Shown here: piece by piece, positions 63,472-64,000 of the stretch
How the letters are laid out: each line of letters begins with the position of its first letter
Position numbering within the stretch: the first letter of the stretch is position 1
Assembly (NCBI GenBank): GCA_016124675.1
Contig: WGNG01000002.1
Location: forward strand, 124,001-188,000
Direction of reading: 5' to 3'
DNA length: 64,000 nucleotides
Source of the DNA: Alphaproteobacteria bacterium
Lineage (GTDB): Bacteria; Pseudomonadota; Alphaproteobacteria; Caulobacterales; Maricaulaceae
Notes under the pieces: model-generated
Seen by the model: the letters and a program-made list of their open reading frames with translations, nothing else
Told to the model about the DNA's origin: nothing
The model's database searches: none
Position numbers and translations under genes: made by a program

Positions 63472-64000
63472 TCAGCGCCCGTCGACGCCGCCCAGCGTGA
63501 ACAGGACCAGCTCGAAGCGGATGGATTCACTCGGTCCCAACGTGCTCACGCGCTCATTGATACGCTGATAGTAGATACGCATCAGCGTGCACTCGTCACC
63601 ATAGGTGAAGCCGGCCTGGACGCGCCGCGCCTCGTCAGCCTCAAGGTCATGAAGCTGGCGATAGAAGACTGACCAGCGCGAGGTCAGCTCAAACTCACCC
63701 GCTGCGCTCAGTTCCCGAAGGCCTGCGCCGGTCGCCTGCAAAGCAACATCGGTGTAGCGGGCGGACAGGCTGGCGCGCCACAGCTGCACTGATCCGTTGG
63801 CGTCCAGCCGGTTGACCGAGCCCGTGTCGCCATCAAGGCGTGCGCGCGCGCCCAGCAGCAGCCAGTCATAATTGAGCTGGCCCTCGGCGACCCAGTCGGA
63901 CGCGTCATCCGCGACCCCGGAGGCGCCGGGGAAACGGTCATCGCCCGACAATCGGTAGCTGCGCCCGGCGAACAGCTCCAGTCCGCGCGGCCCGCCCGCC
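63472..64000 (-). CDS. lptD: LPS-assembly protein LptD, C-terminal part (5' partial)
   Basis: The frame is open to the right edge, so the start and most of the protein lie outside. The visible ~175 residues are alternating beta strands ending in the aromatic-rich closing strand RIYYQRINERV...IRFELVLFTLGGVDGR. The LFAGRSYRLSGDDRFPGASGV and LARYTDV-like repeats (SARYTDVAL) are typical of the LptD outer-membrane barrel. LptD inserts LPS in the outer leaflet with LptE. It is on the same strand as lptCAB but 2.8 kb upstream of lptC, separated by four unrelated genes. Confidence 0.85.
   Translation of the reverse strand, partial: AGGPRGLELFAGRSYRLSGDDRFPGASGVADDASDWVAEGQLNYDWLLLGARARLDGDTGSVNRLDANGSVQLWRASLSARYTDVALQATGAGLRELSAAGEFELTSRWSVFYRQLHDLEADEARRVQAGFTYGDECTLMRIYYQRINERVSTLGPSESIRFELVLFTLGGVDGR

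Overview
The window is a GC-rich, densely packed bacterial chromosome segment. Its core genes point to an alphaproteobacterium, most likely of the Maricaulales/Hyphomonadaceae type. The evidence is an F1 operon atpH-atpA-atpG-atpD separate from any Fo genes, a hemC-hemD-mitofilin(Mic60-like)-hemY cluster divergent from tsaD-gpsA, an lptC-lptA-lptB-rpoN run, and an oxyR/ahpC/ahpD locus. No phage, transposase, integrase or CRISPR array is visible. The placement rests on gene content and order only.

Layout. 1-1.4 kb: 3' part of a serine beta-lactamase-like hydrolase. 1.5-6.1 kb: F1 ATPase operon (minus strand), closed by a strong terminator with no atpC. 6.3-8.2 kb: a ParD/ParE toxin-antitoxin pair and hslU, without hslV. 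8.4-13.6 kb: glyoxalase-fold protein, an archaeal-type valyl-tRNA synthetase, a DUF1330 protein and a Na/Pi-cotransporter-like protein. 13.65-15.12 kb: a strikingly AT-rich two-gene islet (HicA-like protein plus an unrecognised 366-aa protein) against the 3' end of a tRNA-Thr(CGT) gene. 15.4-22.7 kb: udk, hemY, Mic60-like, hemD, hemC (one minus-strand run) and divergent tsaD-gpsA. 22.7-30.6 kb: small accessory genes (DUF2237, redoxin, two GNATs, two DUF2306 membrane proteins, a membrane LytTR regulator, DUF2141, a PhoD-like phosphatase) and lpd. 30.6-38.7 kb: xth, a conserved hypothetical, a structured intergenic region, a GGDEF-EAL protein, an adenosine kinase-like sugar kinase, an EcsC-like protein, an ATP-grasp enzyme and an isoaspartyl peptidase. 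38.7-42.9 kb: a two-gene exported VWA/PPC-like module of unknown role. 43-49.4 kb: SDRs, tadA, rluB-like, rsmD, the oxyR/ahpC/ahpD peroxide defence locus and a probably leaderless 92-aa membrane protein. 49.5-64 kb: a dicarboxylate/glutamate symporter, ptsN and hpf, then about 5 kb (a Rieske-less oxygenase, a CaCA antiporter, a MITE-like repeat, DUF1800 and DUF1501) separating them from rpoN-lptB-lptA-lptC; then an RNase D-like exonuclease, a STAS-like protein, an FkbM methyltransferase, a sulfotransferase-like protein and the 3' part of lptD.

The genes group by job: ATP synthesis, tetrapyrrole synthesis and inner-membrane architecture, translation and tRNA modification (valS, tsaD, tadA, rluB, rsmD, hpf), peroxide defence, and LPS transport with sigma-54 control. 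The items most worth a second look are the tRNA-adjacent AT-rich gene pair, the VWA/PPC operon, the Rieske-domain-less oxygenase, the stem-loop cluster at 32.16-32.31 kb, and the leaderless gene under a promoter-overlapping palindrome.
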